From the NCBI GenBank assembly GCA_015232455.1, contig JADFZQ010000010.1:1-64000 (forward strand): a DNA stretch of 64,000 bases, in the 5' to 3' direction. The position numbers and the translations under genes were made by a program. Positions 18,243 through 27,159 of this stretch are shown in pieces. The DNA is from Desulfamplus sp. GTDB taxonomy: Bacteria > Desulfobacterota > Desulfobacteria > Desulfobacterales > Desulfobacteraceae. The notes under the pieces are model-generated. The model made no database searches and was not told the origin of the DNA. It saw only the letters and a program-made list of their open reading frames with translations. Numbering within the stretch: position 1 is the stretch's first letter; every line of letters begins with the position of its first letter.

Positions 18243-18704
18243 GTGAAAAAAATCATTGTGTTACATGGGGTAAATTTGAATATGTTTGGAAAACGAGACC
18301 CTGTTCAATATGGAACGATAACTCTTAAAGAGATTGACGAAAAGATAGCAAAACTTGCGAATGAACTTGGAGTCTCTGTAGAGTGTTTTCAGACAAACTA
18401 TGAAGGCGAAATGGTTGAAAAGATACATCAAATTCATGAACAATGGATTGATGAACAAACGGACGTTAATGGTGTTATTATCAACGCTGGTGCATGGACT
18501 CACTACAGTTATGCTATTATGGACGCTCTTGCGGTACTTGAAATTCCTGTTGTTGAAGTTCACATGTCAAATATTCATGCTCGCGAACCTTTTAGGCATG
18601 TTTCGGTTATTTCGCCAATTACAAAAGGGCAGATATGTGGTTTTGGAGTAAATAGTTATCTGCTTGGACTAAGGGCTGTTTGTAGTTTAATAGAGAGCAT
18701 ATGA
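18243..18704 (+). CDS. aroQ: 3-dehydroquinate dehydratase, type II
   Basis: A 153-residue cytoplasmic enzyme of the shikimate pathway, converting 3-dehydroquinate to 3-dehydroshikimate. Family blocks are present in order: HGVNLNMFGKRDPVQYG with the catalytic Tyr near 23, QTNYEGEMVEKIH, INAGAWTHYSYAIMDAL, VEVHMSNIHAREPFRH with the catalytic His, and GQICGFGVNSYLLGL. The opening HGVNLN replaces the more usual NGPNLN. Start is GTG with AGGTGA upstream. It is a single gene between two chemoreceptor genes on the opposite strand, so it has its own promoter. Confidence 0.93.
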   Translation: MKKIIVLHGVNLNMFGKRDPVQYGTITLKEIDEKIAKLANELGVSVECFQTNYEGEMVEKIHQIHEQWIDEQTDVNGVIINAGAWTHYSYAIMDALAVLEIPVVEVHMSNIHAREPFRHVSVISPITKGQICGFGVNSYLLGLRAVCSLIESI

Positions 18705-18751
18705 TGAATAAGCAAAAACAATATTAAGAGATAAACTGTATATATTTAGAC

Positions 18752-18788
18752 AATGATTTGACAACTTTTAGAAAGTTGTCAAATCATT
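18752..18788. repeat. Perfect 17-bp-stem palindrome, copy 1
   Basis: AATGATTTGACAACTTT (18752-18768) is exactly complementary to 18772-18788 with a three-base loop. It sits between the convergent aroQ and chemoreceptor genes and could terminate both. A near-identical palindrome lies at 56968-57000 after flgE, which points to a dispersed repeat family and not a one-off terminator. Confidence 0.7.
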
Positions 18789-18836
18789 AATTATTCTAAA
18801 TTAAGCAAAATTAGAATTGGTGCAACATATAGGCTT

Positions 18837-20861
18837 TTAAGCAATTTTAAACTGTCCTACAAGGTGCTGCAATTTTTCAGCAAGGGTTGACATTTCAGAC
18901 GCACTTGAACGAACCTGCTCACCACCTTGCTTTAACTCAGTAAGCCCTAAACTCAAATGGTTTATCTTTTTACTTATTGTATTTGATGCCTCGTCAGTTT
19001 CAGACATACGATCAGCAGAATCTTGAACTCCTGCAGAAGCTCTTGCAATGTTGTCTGACAAATCCTTAGTTACTGCTGCCTGCTCTTCTATGGCTGCTGC
19101 AATTGAAGAGATGATCTGTTCCATCTCCTGAATAACGCTGTTTACCTTCACCATATCATTCACTGCATTTGAAGCAGAATGCTGTACTCCGTTAATCTTT
19201 GATTTAATATCTTCTGTTGCACCAGCAGTCTGGAGTGCAAGTGCTTTAATTTCATTTGCAACAACAGCAAAACCTTTTCCAGCCTCCCCAGCTCTTGCAG
19301 CCTCAATAGTTGCGTTTAATGCAAGAAGGTTTGTTTGAGATGAAATTTCTGTAATAGTTTCAGTAACCTGTCCAATCTCTTTAGCTGCTTGGCCCAAAGT
19401 CTCCATAAGTTTTGTTATTTCAGATGCTCGTTTTGATGCTTGCTCACCAACTACTCTTGCTCTTTCCGCATTAGATGCTACCTCTCCAATAGTTGCACTC
19501 ATCTCTTCCGTTGCTGCTGCTACACTATTTAGACTTGCAGATGTCTCTACCATTGTCATTGAGACAGCATGAGTGTTAACCCCAGTTGTCTCAGCATCTG
19601 CTGCAACACTTGAGGCTTGTTCAGCCATTATTTTTACTGAAGATGCTGTTTGCTCTGCAATAGCCATAAGTTGAGTAGAAGTAGATGCAAGCCCTTGAAA
19701 AGATTCTGTTATATCAACCACAATATCTCTGATTTTATTTACAAATAGATTAAACCAGCGAGACATCTCTCCAATTTCATCTTTTTTAGATTCATTAAGA
19801 CGGCGGGTTAAATCACCCTCACCTTTTGAAATATCTTTTAACATACCAACAGTTCGGCGTATTGGTTTAACAATCCTTATTATAACCATAAATGCAAAAA
19901 TAACAGAAACTATAAAAGCTACAATTATTGTTATAATGGTGATAATAACACTGCTTTTAATCTCTTTTTCAATTTTAGTTACCCTATCTTCTAATCTTTC
20001 AATCTCTTCGCTAACTAATTGACCTAAATCGTCAACAACCATTGTTGCAACTTTAAAATACTCTTTTGGATCAATATTAAATTTACCTGTTTGATATTTT
20101 TCAATAACCTGAATAATAATAGCTTCTCTTTTACGCCAATGCTCTTGAGTCGTTAATGTTGCTATTTTTTTAATTGACTCTTGAGCTAATGTAAGGGCAC
20201 GAGAGTTCATATTAACATCAGTTCGAGCTTTTAGTGTAAGAACCATATTAAGAAGAGTATTTGATATAGCTTCATTTTTACTAAGAATACCTGAAACAGT
20301 CGCCCTTGTAAGACCAGCACTCTCTTTAGCACTCTCCAAAAGAAGTAGAGATGTCATTGCCTTACCTATTCCCCTTGTAGTTGGTGCGTTTGCTGCTGCA
20401 GACATTGTATCAATAAGGGTCTCTATAAGGGCTGTGTAAATCTTTGCTGATGCTGTTGGTTCTTTTATAGTAGAGCCTATATCACTTCTAAGTTCCGTAA
20501 TAGTTTGATTAATATCTTCTACAGGTTCTTTATGCTCTTTTTTTATATCAGCCTCTTTCAAAGATTTCAAAAAAGGTTCTATCTTTTCATCTGATAACTG
20601 ACGCTGATTATTCATATCAGACTCGCCTACTGAAATATTCCCAAGATATAGAGATGTCCTGCCACGCTCTTTTTGAAGTTCATTAACTAAAGCTGACGTG
20701 TGCCTAAACAGCTCCATATTTCTTTCCATAGTCTTAACTACTTTAAGCTCTGACAAATTGTGAACAATTGTCAAAGTTCCAGTTATTAGAAATAGAGCAA
20801 GCGGAATAATAGTAACCAAACCTACTTTATGACTTATTTTTAAATTGCTAAGAGATGCCAT
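18837..20861 (-). CDS. Methyl-accepting chemotaxis protein with NIT (nitrate/nitrite-type) sensor
   Basis: A 674-residue chemoreceptor. TM1 is at about 13-34. The periplasmic part contains SALVNELQKERGRTSLYLG, the hallmark of NIT domains, which sense nitrate and nitrite in characterised members. TM2 is at about 300-328, followed by HAMP (SRWFNLFVNKIRD region) and a cytoplasmic signalling hairpin near 510-550 ([30 protein letters not shown]). Together with the other receptor it suggests navigation toward electron acceptors. The ligand is inferred from the domain class only. Confidence 0.93.
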   Translation of the reverse strand: MASLSNLKISHKVGLVTIIPLALFLITGTLTIVHNLSELKVVKTMERNMELFRHTSALVNELQKERGRTSLYLGNISVGESDMNNQRQLSDEKIEPFLKSLKEADIKKEHKEPVEDINQTITELRSDIGSTIKEPTASAKIYTALIETLIDTMSAAANAPTTRGIGKAMTSLLLLESAKESAGLTRATVSGILSKNEAISNTLLNMVLTLKARTDVNMNSRALTLAQESIKKIATLTTQEHWRKREAIIIQVIEKYQTGKFNIDPKEYFKVATMVVDDLGQLVSEEIERLEDRVTKIEKEIKSSVIITIITIIVAFIVSVIFAFMVIIRIVKPIRRTVGMLKDISKGEGDLTRRLNESKKDEIGEMSRWFNLFVNKIRDIVVDITESFQGLASTSTQLMAIAEQTASSVKIMAEQASSVAADAETTGVNTHAVSMTMVETSASLNSVAAATEEMSATIGEVASNAERARVVGEQASKRASEITKLMETLGQAAKEIGQVTETITEISSQTNLLALNATIEAARAGEAGKGFAVVANEIKALALQTAGATEDIKSKINGVQHSASNAVNDMVKVNSVIQEMEQIISSIAAAIEEQAAVTKDLSDNIARASAGVQDSADRMSETDEASNTISKKINHLSLGLTELKQGGEQVRSSASEMSTLAEKLQHLVGQFKIA

Positions 20862-21066
20862 TTTTATATAATACCCCTATGTTTGAAAGTTTATTTTATG
20901 ATAACACTGTTCTCTTCTGTAAAAGAACATAAAACTTAATCTAAGTTTAGAATTTATTATGAGTTTTTGTCAATATTAAATATAATTTATTTACAAAATT
21001 ACTGATACAAAATTATCTTAATAATACTTAAACCTTTTATCTCTCAGATTAAAAGCTAAATAAATA

Positions 21067-22974
21067 TCACAAAACGCAACTACTTTCTTGAACACTATAT
21101 TCAGGAACAATCTCCTTTATCTTCTCTCTAATACCGCAGACATCATGAGTTGCAGATATTTGATATAGATCTTCTAATTTATTATTAAGCCAATCTCTAA
21201 ACTCTTCTTGACTTCCAGTACCGTTCCAATGTCCATTTGAACGCAAAACCATTATTTTTTCATGGCTTGTTGAAACAACCCCTTCATCTTCAGTAATTAA
21301 CTCTTCATAGAGTTTCTCACCTTGTCTAAGACCTGTAAAACGAATCTCAATATCGCTATCTGGCTCTTTTCCAGAAAGCCTTATTAAATCTCGTGCCATA
21401 TCCACAATTTTTATAGATGTACCCATCTCAAGGATAAATGTTTCACCACCTTCACCTTGAGCACCAGCTTGCAATATTAACTGTGATGCTTCTGGTATTG
21501 TCATAAAATATCTTGTAACTTCAGGGTGGGTTACAGTAACTGGTCCGCCTCTTTCAATCTGATCTCTAAAAAGTGGAATTACAGAGCCAGCAGAGCCAAC
21601 AACATTACCAAACCTTACAGCCATCATTTTTGTTCCATTACCATAGTAGCTTTGAACGATAAGCTCGCACACTCTTTTGCTTGCCCCCATGATATTTGTA
21701 GGTCTTACAGCCTTGTCAGTTGAGACTAAAACAAAATGACCCACTTTGTAATCTATAGCTTTTTTCACAAGAATATGGTTGCCACGAATATTATTCATTA
21801 CAGCTTGCCATGGATTTCTCTCAAGCATAGGCACATGCTTATAGGCAGCAGCATGAAATATTACATCTGGAGCATAACGATTCATAACCTTATCAATTAA
21901 TGGTTCGTCTTCTACACAACCTAATATTGTGCAATAGCGTTGATAACCAGCTCTGTGTTTAAGCTCCATCTGGAGAGTATAGAGACCAGACTCTGATGAA
22001 TCCAACAAAATCAACTTTCGTGGCTGAAATTTAATAATCTGTCTGCAAAGCTCACTTCCAATACTTCCACCTGCACCTGTAACCATAACGTTTTTCTCTT
22101 TTAAATAATCGGAGATACGCTCACAGTCCAGTTCTACTGGTTGACGCCTAAGTAAATCTTTGTACCTGACATCTCTTAAAGTTTTGACACTTACCTTACC
22201 ATCAATAAGCTCTCCATATCCGGGCATTGTTTTGAAATTTATATTGCAAGATTTACAAGCATCAAGAATCGTTCTCATTTGAGAACCAGTTGCAGAAGGG
22301 ACTGCAATTATAATCTCATCTATCTCATGTTTTGCTGAAATTGCCTTAAGTTCACTAACTTTTCCCAAAACAGGTATCCCGTGGATTGATCTACCCTTTT
22401 TATTTGGGTTATCATCAATAAATCCTACTACATTGTAGTTTAAGCGAGGATTGTCAATCATCTCTCTTAATATCTTCTCGCCAGCATTACCAGCACCAAT
22501 AATTAAGATTGGTATTTGTGGTTTTGAGGTAAAAAAACTAAATTTTTCTCCATTATCTCTTTGTCTGAAATATTTATGATACATATACCGAACAAAAAAA
22601 CGAAGACCACCGGTTAAAAGGAACGTCAAACACCAATCAATAATTAAAACAGCTCTTGAGAATCCATCAAACCTGCTAAAGATAAAGATACCAAAAAGTA
22701 TGAGCAATGTTGATGCAACAGATGCTTTAAAAAGATTCCAAAGGTCTGAAATTCCTACATATCTAAACATCCCTTTATAAAGTTCAAAGAAAAAATAGAC
22801 TAAAGGCTTTATGAGGATAACAAAAGGAAGGAGTGATAGATTTTGAGCGGCAATTGATTCAGAAAAGACAAATTCAAATCTTATAAGGTGAGCTAAAAAA
22901 AAAGATGCTGCAAAGAGCATCATATCAACAGCAAAGATTAGATAAAAGTTAAGGCGTTTAAGTTGTATTAGCAT
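21067..22974 (-). CDS. Membrane-bound nucleotide-sugar 4,6-dehydratase (CapD/WbpM/PglF type)
   Basis: A 635-residue inner-membrane enzyme. Four helices lie in the first 120 residues, then a CoA-binding-like Rossmann domain (ILIIGAGNAGEKILREM, about 155-280), then the SDR dehydratase domain with VTGAGGSIGSELCRQI near 295-310, HAAAYKHVPMLERNPW, VSTDKAVRPTNIMGASKR and EMGTSIKIVDMARDLI. In this class the usual SDR Tyr is replaced by Met in the MGASK motif, and here it is Met, as in WbpM-type UDP-GlcNAc dehydratases. The product would feed glycan or glycoprotein synthesis at the cell surface, possibly including flagellin or S-layer sugars. No other glycan genes adjoin. Confidence 0.92.
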   Translation of the reverse strand: MLIQLKRLNFYLIFAVDMMLFAASFFLAHLIRFEFVFSESIAAQNLSLLPFVILIKPLVYFFFELYKGMFRYVGISDLWNLFKASVASTLLILFGIFIFSRFDGFSRAVLIIDWCLTFLLTGGLRFFVRYMYHKYFRQRDNGEKFSFFTSKPQIPILIIGAGNAGEKILREMIDNPRLNYNVVGFIDDNPNKKGRSIHGIPVLGKVSELKAISAKHEIDEIIIAVPSATGSQMRTILDACKSCNINFKTMPGYGELIDGKVSVKTLRDVRYKDLLRRQPVELDCERISDYLKEKNVMVTGAGGSIGSELCRQIIKFQPRKLILLDSSESGLYTLQMELKHRAGYQRYCTILGCVEDEPLIDKVMNRYAPDVIFHAAAYKHVPMLERNPWQAVMNNIRGNHILVKKAIDYKVGHFVLVSTDKAVRPTNIMGASKRVCELIVQSYYGNGTKMMAVRFGNVVGSAGSVIPLFRDQIERGGPVTVTHPEVTRYFMTIPEASQLILQAGAQGEGGETFILEMGTSIKIVDMARDLIRLSGKEPDSDIEIRFTGLRQGEKLYEELITEDEGVVSTSHEKIMVLRSNGHWNGTGSQEEFRDWLNNKLEDLYQISATHDVCGIREKIKEIVPEYSVQESSCVL

Positions 22975-23218
22975 AATATTTAAAAAATTATAATTACTGT
23001 AAAAAGCATTCTAAAAAGAACCATTTTTGGAGATTTTATAGATTACGCACTACAAAATCAATTTTATATTCAGTAAACTTCAAAGTCTAATTAAAATTTT
23101 GCATGAGCTATAAACCATAACACTCTAACCTTCTTGAAATTTAATATAAATTTGCATTGAATTTACATTAAACTCAATTCAGTTGCAAGATTCAATATTT
23201 TATGCTTTTATAAAGCCT

Positions 23219-25426
23219 ATGAAAACACGCAAATATAAAATCAGAAATAAACCTGATAATGAAAGAAAAATATTGATAAAGCCAGATGCTGATATAGAAC
23301 TCAACAGTGTCTTCTCCAGAATTGGAATTCCTGCCAAAAAAACTTTTTCTCCAGACTCATTTCAGCTTAAAGCTCTTGATGCAATTAAGCACTCTGACTG
23401 TCTTGTTACAGCCCCTACAGGGGCTGGCAAAACATGGATTGCTGAAAGAGCGGCTGATTTAATAATTAATTTAATTAATTCAGAAGTCTCTACTAACTCA
23501 GATATATCTCAGAACTTAGATAATCCTGAGCTTAATCATAATAATCTACATAATAATAATCTGCCTAAAAAAGTGTGGTATGCAACTCCTCTAAAAGCTC
23601 TTACAAACTCAATATATGGACAATTTTCCAAAACATTTGGAAAAGATAAAGTTGGAATTCTTACAGGAGATACTAAAGAGAATGCTGATGCAGCAATTAT
23701 TATAGGCACAACCGAAATATTGCGAAACCAGCTTTATGATGCAATGCACACAGGAGAAGATTTAAACTGTGATTTGGTAATTTTAGATGAAGCCCACTAT
23801 TTAGGAGATATGGAGCGAGGTGTTGTTTGGGAAGAGATTATAATTTATCTGCCTGTTAGAATACCACTTCTTATGCTATCTGCCACAATTGGCAATCCTG
23901 ACCATATAGCTGGTTGGCTTGAGGCAATACGAGGAAAAAAGTGCCATATCATACAGGAGAGCCGCCGTCCTGTTCCTCTATATCCGCTTTTTTTTCATCC
24001 ATCAGGTACGCTTCAGCCCCTTCTTAAAAATGCTCATCAGCCCGGTAAAAAAGCAATATTACACAAAAAGACGCTTGAATTTTTAGAACTCCCAAACCCT
24101 CCTGAAATATCTCTACCCGGAAGATTACCTAAATTTTATGATATTTTAAGAGTTTTAAAAAAATTTGATCTTCTACCAGCAATATTTTTTCTAAAATCAA
24201 GATCAGATTGTGATGGAGCGATAAGACTTTGTAATTCAGACCTTATATCAGCACAACCAGAGAGAAAAGCTGCTTTAGCTCGCAGAATGGAGGAGTTAGT
24301 TTCTGTTACTCCTCACCTTGCTCGACATGCTCAAAGAGAACAGGTCGAACAGACTGCTGCTGCATCTCACCACAGCGGTCAATTGCCAGCGTGGAAAGTT
24401 GTAGTAGAGACTTTAATGTCAGAAGGATTGTTAGATGCAATGTTTGCCACATCAACAGTTGCTGCTGGGGTTAATTTTCCAGCCAGAAGTGTTGTAATTC
24501 TAAATTCTGATAGATTTAATGGAACAGATTTCTTACCACTAACAGCAAGTGAGTTCCAGCAGATGACAGGCAGAGCAGGCAGACGTGGAATGGATAATAT
24601 TGGTTTTGCAATTTTGCTTCCCGGAAAATTTATGGATTTGCGACATGCAGCTCGTATGGTTTCTGCCCCTCCTGTTGATGTTCAAAGTCAGATACGAATC
24701 AACTTCTCAATGGTTTTAAATCTTCTACTATCTCACTCTCCTGAGCAGATAAGAGCTGTTTTGAAAAAATCTTTTGCATCATATATGCTTAATCGAGGCA
24801 AACAAGGAAAATATGCAAGAAAGGTTTATGGACATGAGCTTGAATTTCTTTGGGAAGATTTTCTGGCTCACCTTGATTTTTTGCAAGAGGAAGGGTTTGT
24901 AAAAGAAGACGGCACATTAACAGATGATGGATTATGGGCATCTAAGCTAAGAATTGATGCTCCTCTTATGGTTGCACATTGTTTAAAATATGGGTTACTT
25001 CCACAAAATGATCCAGCTCTCTTTGCAGCAATAATGGCATCATTTGTCAATGAAAAGGAGTTTGACGATGAGAGTCTCTTAAAACAGGTATTACCAAAGA
25101 TTCTTACAAAGGAGTTTTTAGATTTAAGAAAGGGGTTAAGACCATTTGCAGGTAGAATGATCCGTAAAGGTTTTGATGCACCTAACCTCTATCTTCAGCC
25201 AGCAGCTACTATATTCTCATGGGCACAAAATGAGCCTTGGGAAGATGTTGTTAAACGATCTGTCTTTGCTGAAGGCGATCTTGCCCGTCTTATCTTAAGA
25301 ACTGCTGAAAACCTACGGCAAATTGCTGGTTTAACATTCCAATTTCCAGAGATTGCAAAGACAAGCGAAGAGGCTATTAACCTTATATTAAAAGAACCTG
25401 TAGTAACGTTTTATAAAGAGTTGTAG
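23219..25426 (+). CDS. Ski2-like DExH-box helicase
   Basis: About 735 residues from the ATG at 23219; a TTG at 23183 in frame is possible but has no better ribosome site. Helicase motifs are complete: VTAPTGAGKTW (Walker A), TPLKALTNSIYGQF, ILTGDTKENADAAIIIGTTEILR, LVILDEAHYLGDMERG (DEAH), LMLSATIGNP, FFLKSRSDCD, ATSTVAAGVNFPA and QQMTGRAGRRGMD. The arrangement resembles Ski2/Mtr4-like RNA helicases or their bacterial relatives. Between motifs I and Ia lies an Asn-rich insert (about 23460-23570) unlike the rest of the protein. It may act in RNA turnover or DNA repair; the role is undetermined. It is divergent from the sugar dehydratase gene. Confidence 0.9.
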   Translation: MKTRKYKIRNKPDNERKILIKPDADIELNSVFSRIGIPAKKTFSPDSFQLKALDAIKHSDCLVTAPTGAGKTWIAERAADLIINLINSEVSTNSDISQNLDNPELNHNNLHNNNLPKKVWYATPLKALTNSIYGQFSKTFGKDKVGILTGDTKENADAAIIIGTTEILRNQLYDAMHTGEDLNCDLVILDEAHYLGDMERGVVWEEIIIYLPVRIPLLMLSATIGNPDHIAGWLEAIRGKKCHIIQESRRPVPLYPLFFHPSGTLQPLLKNAHQPGKKAILHKKTLEFLELPNPPEISLPGRLPKFYDILRVLKKFDLLPAIFFLKSRSDCDGAIRLCNSDLISAQPERKAALARRMEELVSVTPHLARHAQREQVEQTAAASHHSGQLPAWKVVVETLMSEGLLDAMFATSTVAAGVNFPARSVVILNSDRFNGTDFLPLTASEFQQMTGRAGRRGMDNIGFAILLPGKFMDLRHAARMVSAPPVDVQSQIRINFSMVLNLLLSHSPEQIRAVLKKSFASYMLNRGKQGKYARKVYGHELEFLWEDFLAHLDFLQEEGFVKEDGTLTDDGLWASKLRIDAPLMVAHCLKYGLLPQNDPALFAAIMASFVNEKEFDDESLLKQVLPKILTKEFLDLRKGLRPFAGRMIRKGFDAPNLYLQPAATIFSWAQNEPWEDVVKRSVFAEGDLARLILRTAENLRQIAGLTFQFPEIAKTSEEAINLILKEPVVTFYKEL

Positions 25427-25560
25427 CAATTTCTTAAGTAAAGAGGGTCTATGAGCTTTTCAATACAAAATTTATTTTAAAATGCTCAAATTATGTGATA
25501 GTGGAAAGATGGTTTTAAGAAAAACAGAAACATTAACTTTGTTGGAGACAATAAGTTTTT

Positions 25561-25986
25561 ATGACTTTAATTAAAGATTCAAATTTTGGTAGTTTAGATA
25601 ATATTGATGGAGCAAATATTTTCACAAGAGAGATACTTGAAGAGATATTTCCTTCTAACAGAGCTGATAATTTCTTTGAAGCTCTTTATGGAGAAGCCTC
25701 AGAGGGAGCTTATGATATTAGCCTTGAGTTCAAAGGTGTAGAAAAGAATAAACTGCTTTTTGAGTTTCAACTAAAACAAAGAGAGGGTAAATGTCTTGCT
25801 TGTAATCTAACTTATGGATTACCAACTGTTTTTGAGCGACATCCAGTTATCAACATTAAAGGTCTTGCAAAAAGTATTGAGACTATTCTTAACGGAAAGT
25901 TTTCATGCACAAGTTGGAAAGTAGGAACAACACATGAAAAAAGCCGTAAACTTCATGTATTACCTATATCATTTACTATGGAATAA
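25561..25986 (+). CDS. Conserved small protein, probably Desulfobacterota-specific
   Basis: A 141-residue soluble protein with no catalytic motif I can name. It has TREILEEIFPSNRADNFFEALYG, then GAYDISLEFKG, KCLACNLTYGLPTVFERHPVINIKGL and LHVLPISF near the end. I recall this layout, including KCLACNLTYGLP, from uncharacterised proteins of sulfate reducers that carry misleading homeobox-like names in databases. The CxxC may bind a metal or be redox active. Its stop is immediately followed by the ogt-type start codon, so the two genes are translationally linked. Confidence 0.75.
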   Translation: MTLIKDSNFGSLDNIDGANIFTREILEEIFPSNRADNFFEALYGEASEGAYDISLEFKGVEKNKLLFEFQLKQREGKCLACNLTYGLPTVFERHPVINIKGLAKSIETILNGKFSCTSWKVGTTHEKSRKLHVLPISFTME

Positions 25987-26490
25987 ATGGTTGTAACTAT
26001 GAAAGAAACATCTATTAATTTCTACTGCTACATCACAACTCCATTAGGCGATCTTATTGCTATGCAAGGCGAAAAAGGGCTTGAGCAGCTTCTGCTACCA
26101 TCTAATGGTATAAAACCATTACCTAACCCAGAATGGGTTGAAGATTGCATAAAACTTAAACAGACCTCAGATCAAATAAAGGCTTATTTCAATAAAGAAC
26201 TTAAGAATTTTTCAATAACTATTAACCCTAAAGGGACACTTTTCCAACAAAATGTTTGGAGTGAACTTGGCTCAATTCCTTTTGGAACTACAACATCATA
26301 TAAATATGTGGCAGAAAAAATTGGTAACCCAAAAGGATGTAGAGCTGTGGGCGGGGCTATTGGAAAAAATCCAATACCAATTATAATTCCATGTCATAGA
26401 GTAATCGGGACAAATGGATCATTGACAGGCTTTTCTGGTGGGCTTGATATTAAACGCTATTTGCTAAATATTGAAGGGATTGCCTGCTAA
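25987..26490 (+). CDS. ogt: Methylated-DNA-protein-cysteine methyltransferase
   Basis: A 167-residue suicide repair protein that moves the methyl group from O6-alkylguanine to its own cysteine. The acceptor is Cys136 in IIIPCHRVIGTNGSLTGFSGG, and the helix-turn-helix segment is VWSELGSIPFGTTTSYKYVAEKIGNPKGCRAVGGAIGKNP. The short N-terminal domain (YITTPLGDLIAMQ) fits the Ogt/MGMT class. The ATG directly follows the TAA of the preceding gene with no spacer, so translation is probably coupled. An ATG four codons later (25999) is a less likely start. Confidence 0.92.
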   Translation: MVVTMKETSINFYCYITTPLGDLIAMQGEKGLEQLLLPSNGIKPLPNPEWVEDCIKLKQTSDQIKAYFNKELKNFSITINPKGTLFQQNVWSELGSIPFGTTTSYKYVAEKIGNPKGCRAVGGAIGKNPIPIIIPCHRVIGTNGSLTGFSGGLDIKRYLLNIEGIAC

Positions 26491-26513
26491 AAGATAGTTG
26501 TTTTAAGTTTGGC

Positions 26514-27137
26514 TCATAACTCTTCATCTTCTTGCCACTCTTTAAGGTAGTCATCTATATATGCCACACTATCATTAGAAAAAGGTGGCTCAGGTTTAAG
26601 CAAAACATAACCGATCTTATAAATGTTTGATGCAAGAGATTGAAAAAAAGCATATTCAATCTCTTGTGAGATATTAGAATCTTGTGATTGATTACAACTC
26701 TTTTGTTTATAAGAAATTGAATTGCTAAAATCAGATAATATATTTGATGTTAAATTATTTGAAGTCTTATTATCTTTTATTGCCGTGTTTATAGCCTCTG
26801 TCAAATAACCTAAAGGCGTGAAGGTATCACACACTGCCAATTCCCACTCTTGAGGAAAATTTTTAATTTTCCAAGGTATAAGCGATTCTGGCTTGATAAT
26901 ATCTTTCTCGTTTTTAGTAAAAGGAGCTTCAACAATAGCCATATCCCTTATCTCCCACCTCATCAACTCTTTAAGTAGTGATATAATATCATCAGAAAAA
27001 ATCCACTCCTCAGGTTCAAGAAGAATAGGAGGAAATTCAGCACTTGTAAGGGCATATTTAAAAGTACCGTGTTTTTTCCAAAATGCTTTGAAATCTTTTA
27101 TAAAAGGTAGGAATCTCCTTATAGTTCTTATTTCCAT
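26514..27137 (-). CDS. Unrecognised protein in the sbcDC operon
   Basis: A 207-residue protein that I cannot assign. It begins MEIRTIRRFLPFIKDFKAFWKK and has conserved-looking Trp/Pro-rich segments (LLEPEEWIFSDDIISLLKELMRW, FPQEWELAVCDTFTPLGYL), a Ser/Asn/Gln-rich low-complexity stretch near residues 121-160 and an acidic C-terminus. There is no signal peptide or membrane helix. It starts 22 bases after the sbcC stop on the same strand, so it is probably cotranscribed with sbcD-sbcC and may assist DNA end processing or simply share the transcript. Confidence 0.7.
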   Translation of the reverse strand: MEIRTIRRFLPFIKDFKAFWKKHGTFKYALTSAEFPPILLEPEEWIFSDDIISLLKELMRWEIRDMAIVEAPFTKNEKDIIKPESLIPWKIKNFPQEWELAVCDTFTPLGYLTEAINTAIKDNKTSNNLTSNILSDFSNSISYKQKSCNQSQDSNISQEIEYAFFQSLASNIYKIGYVLLKPEPPFSNDSVAYIDDYLKEWQEDEEL

Positions 27138-27159
27138 AATAACTCCATTTTTTTTGTAA

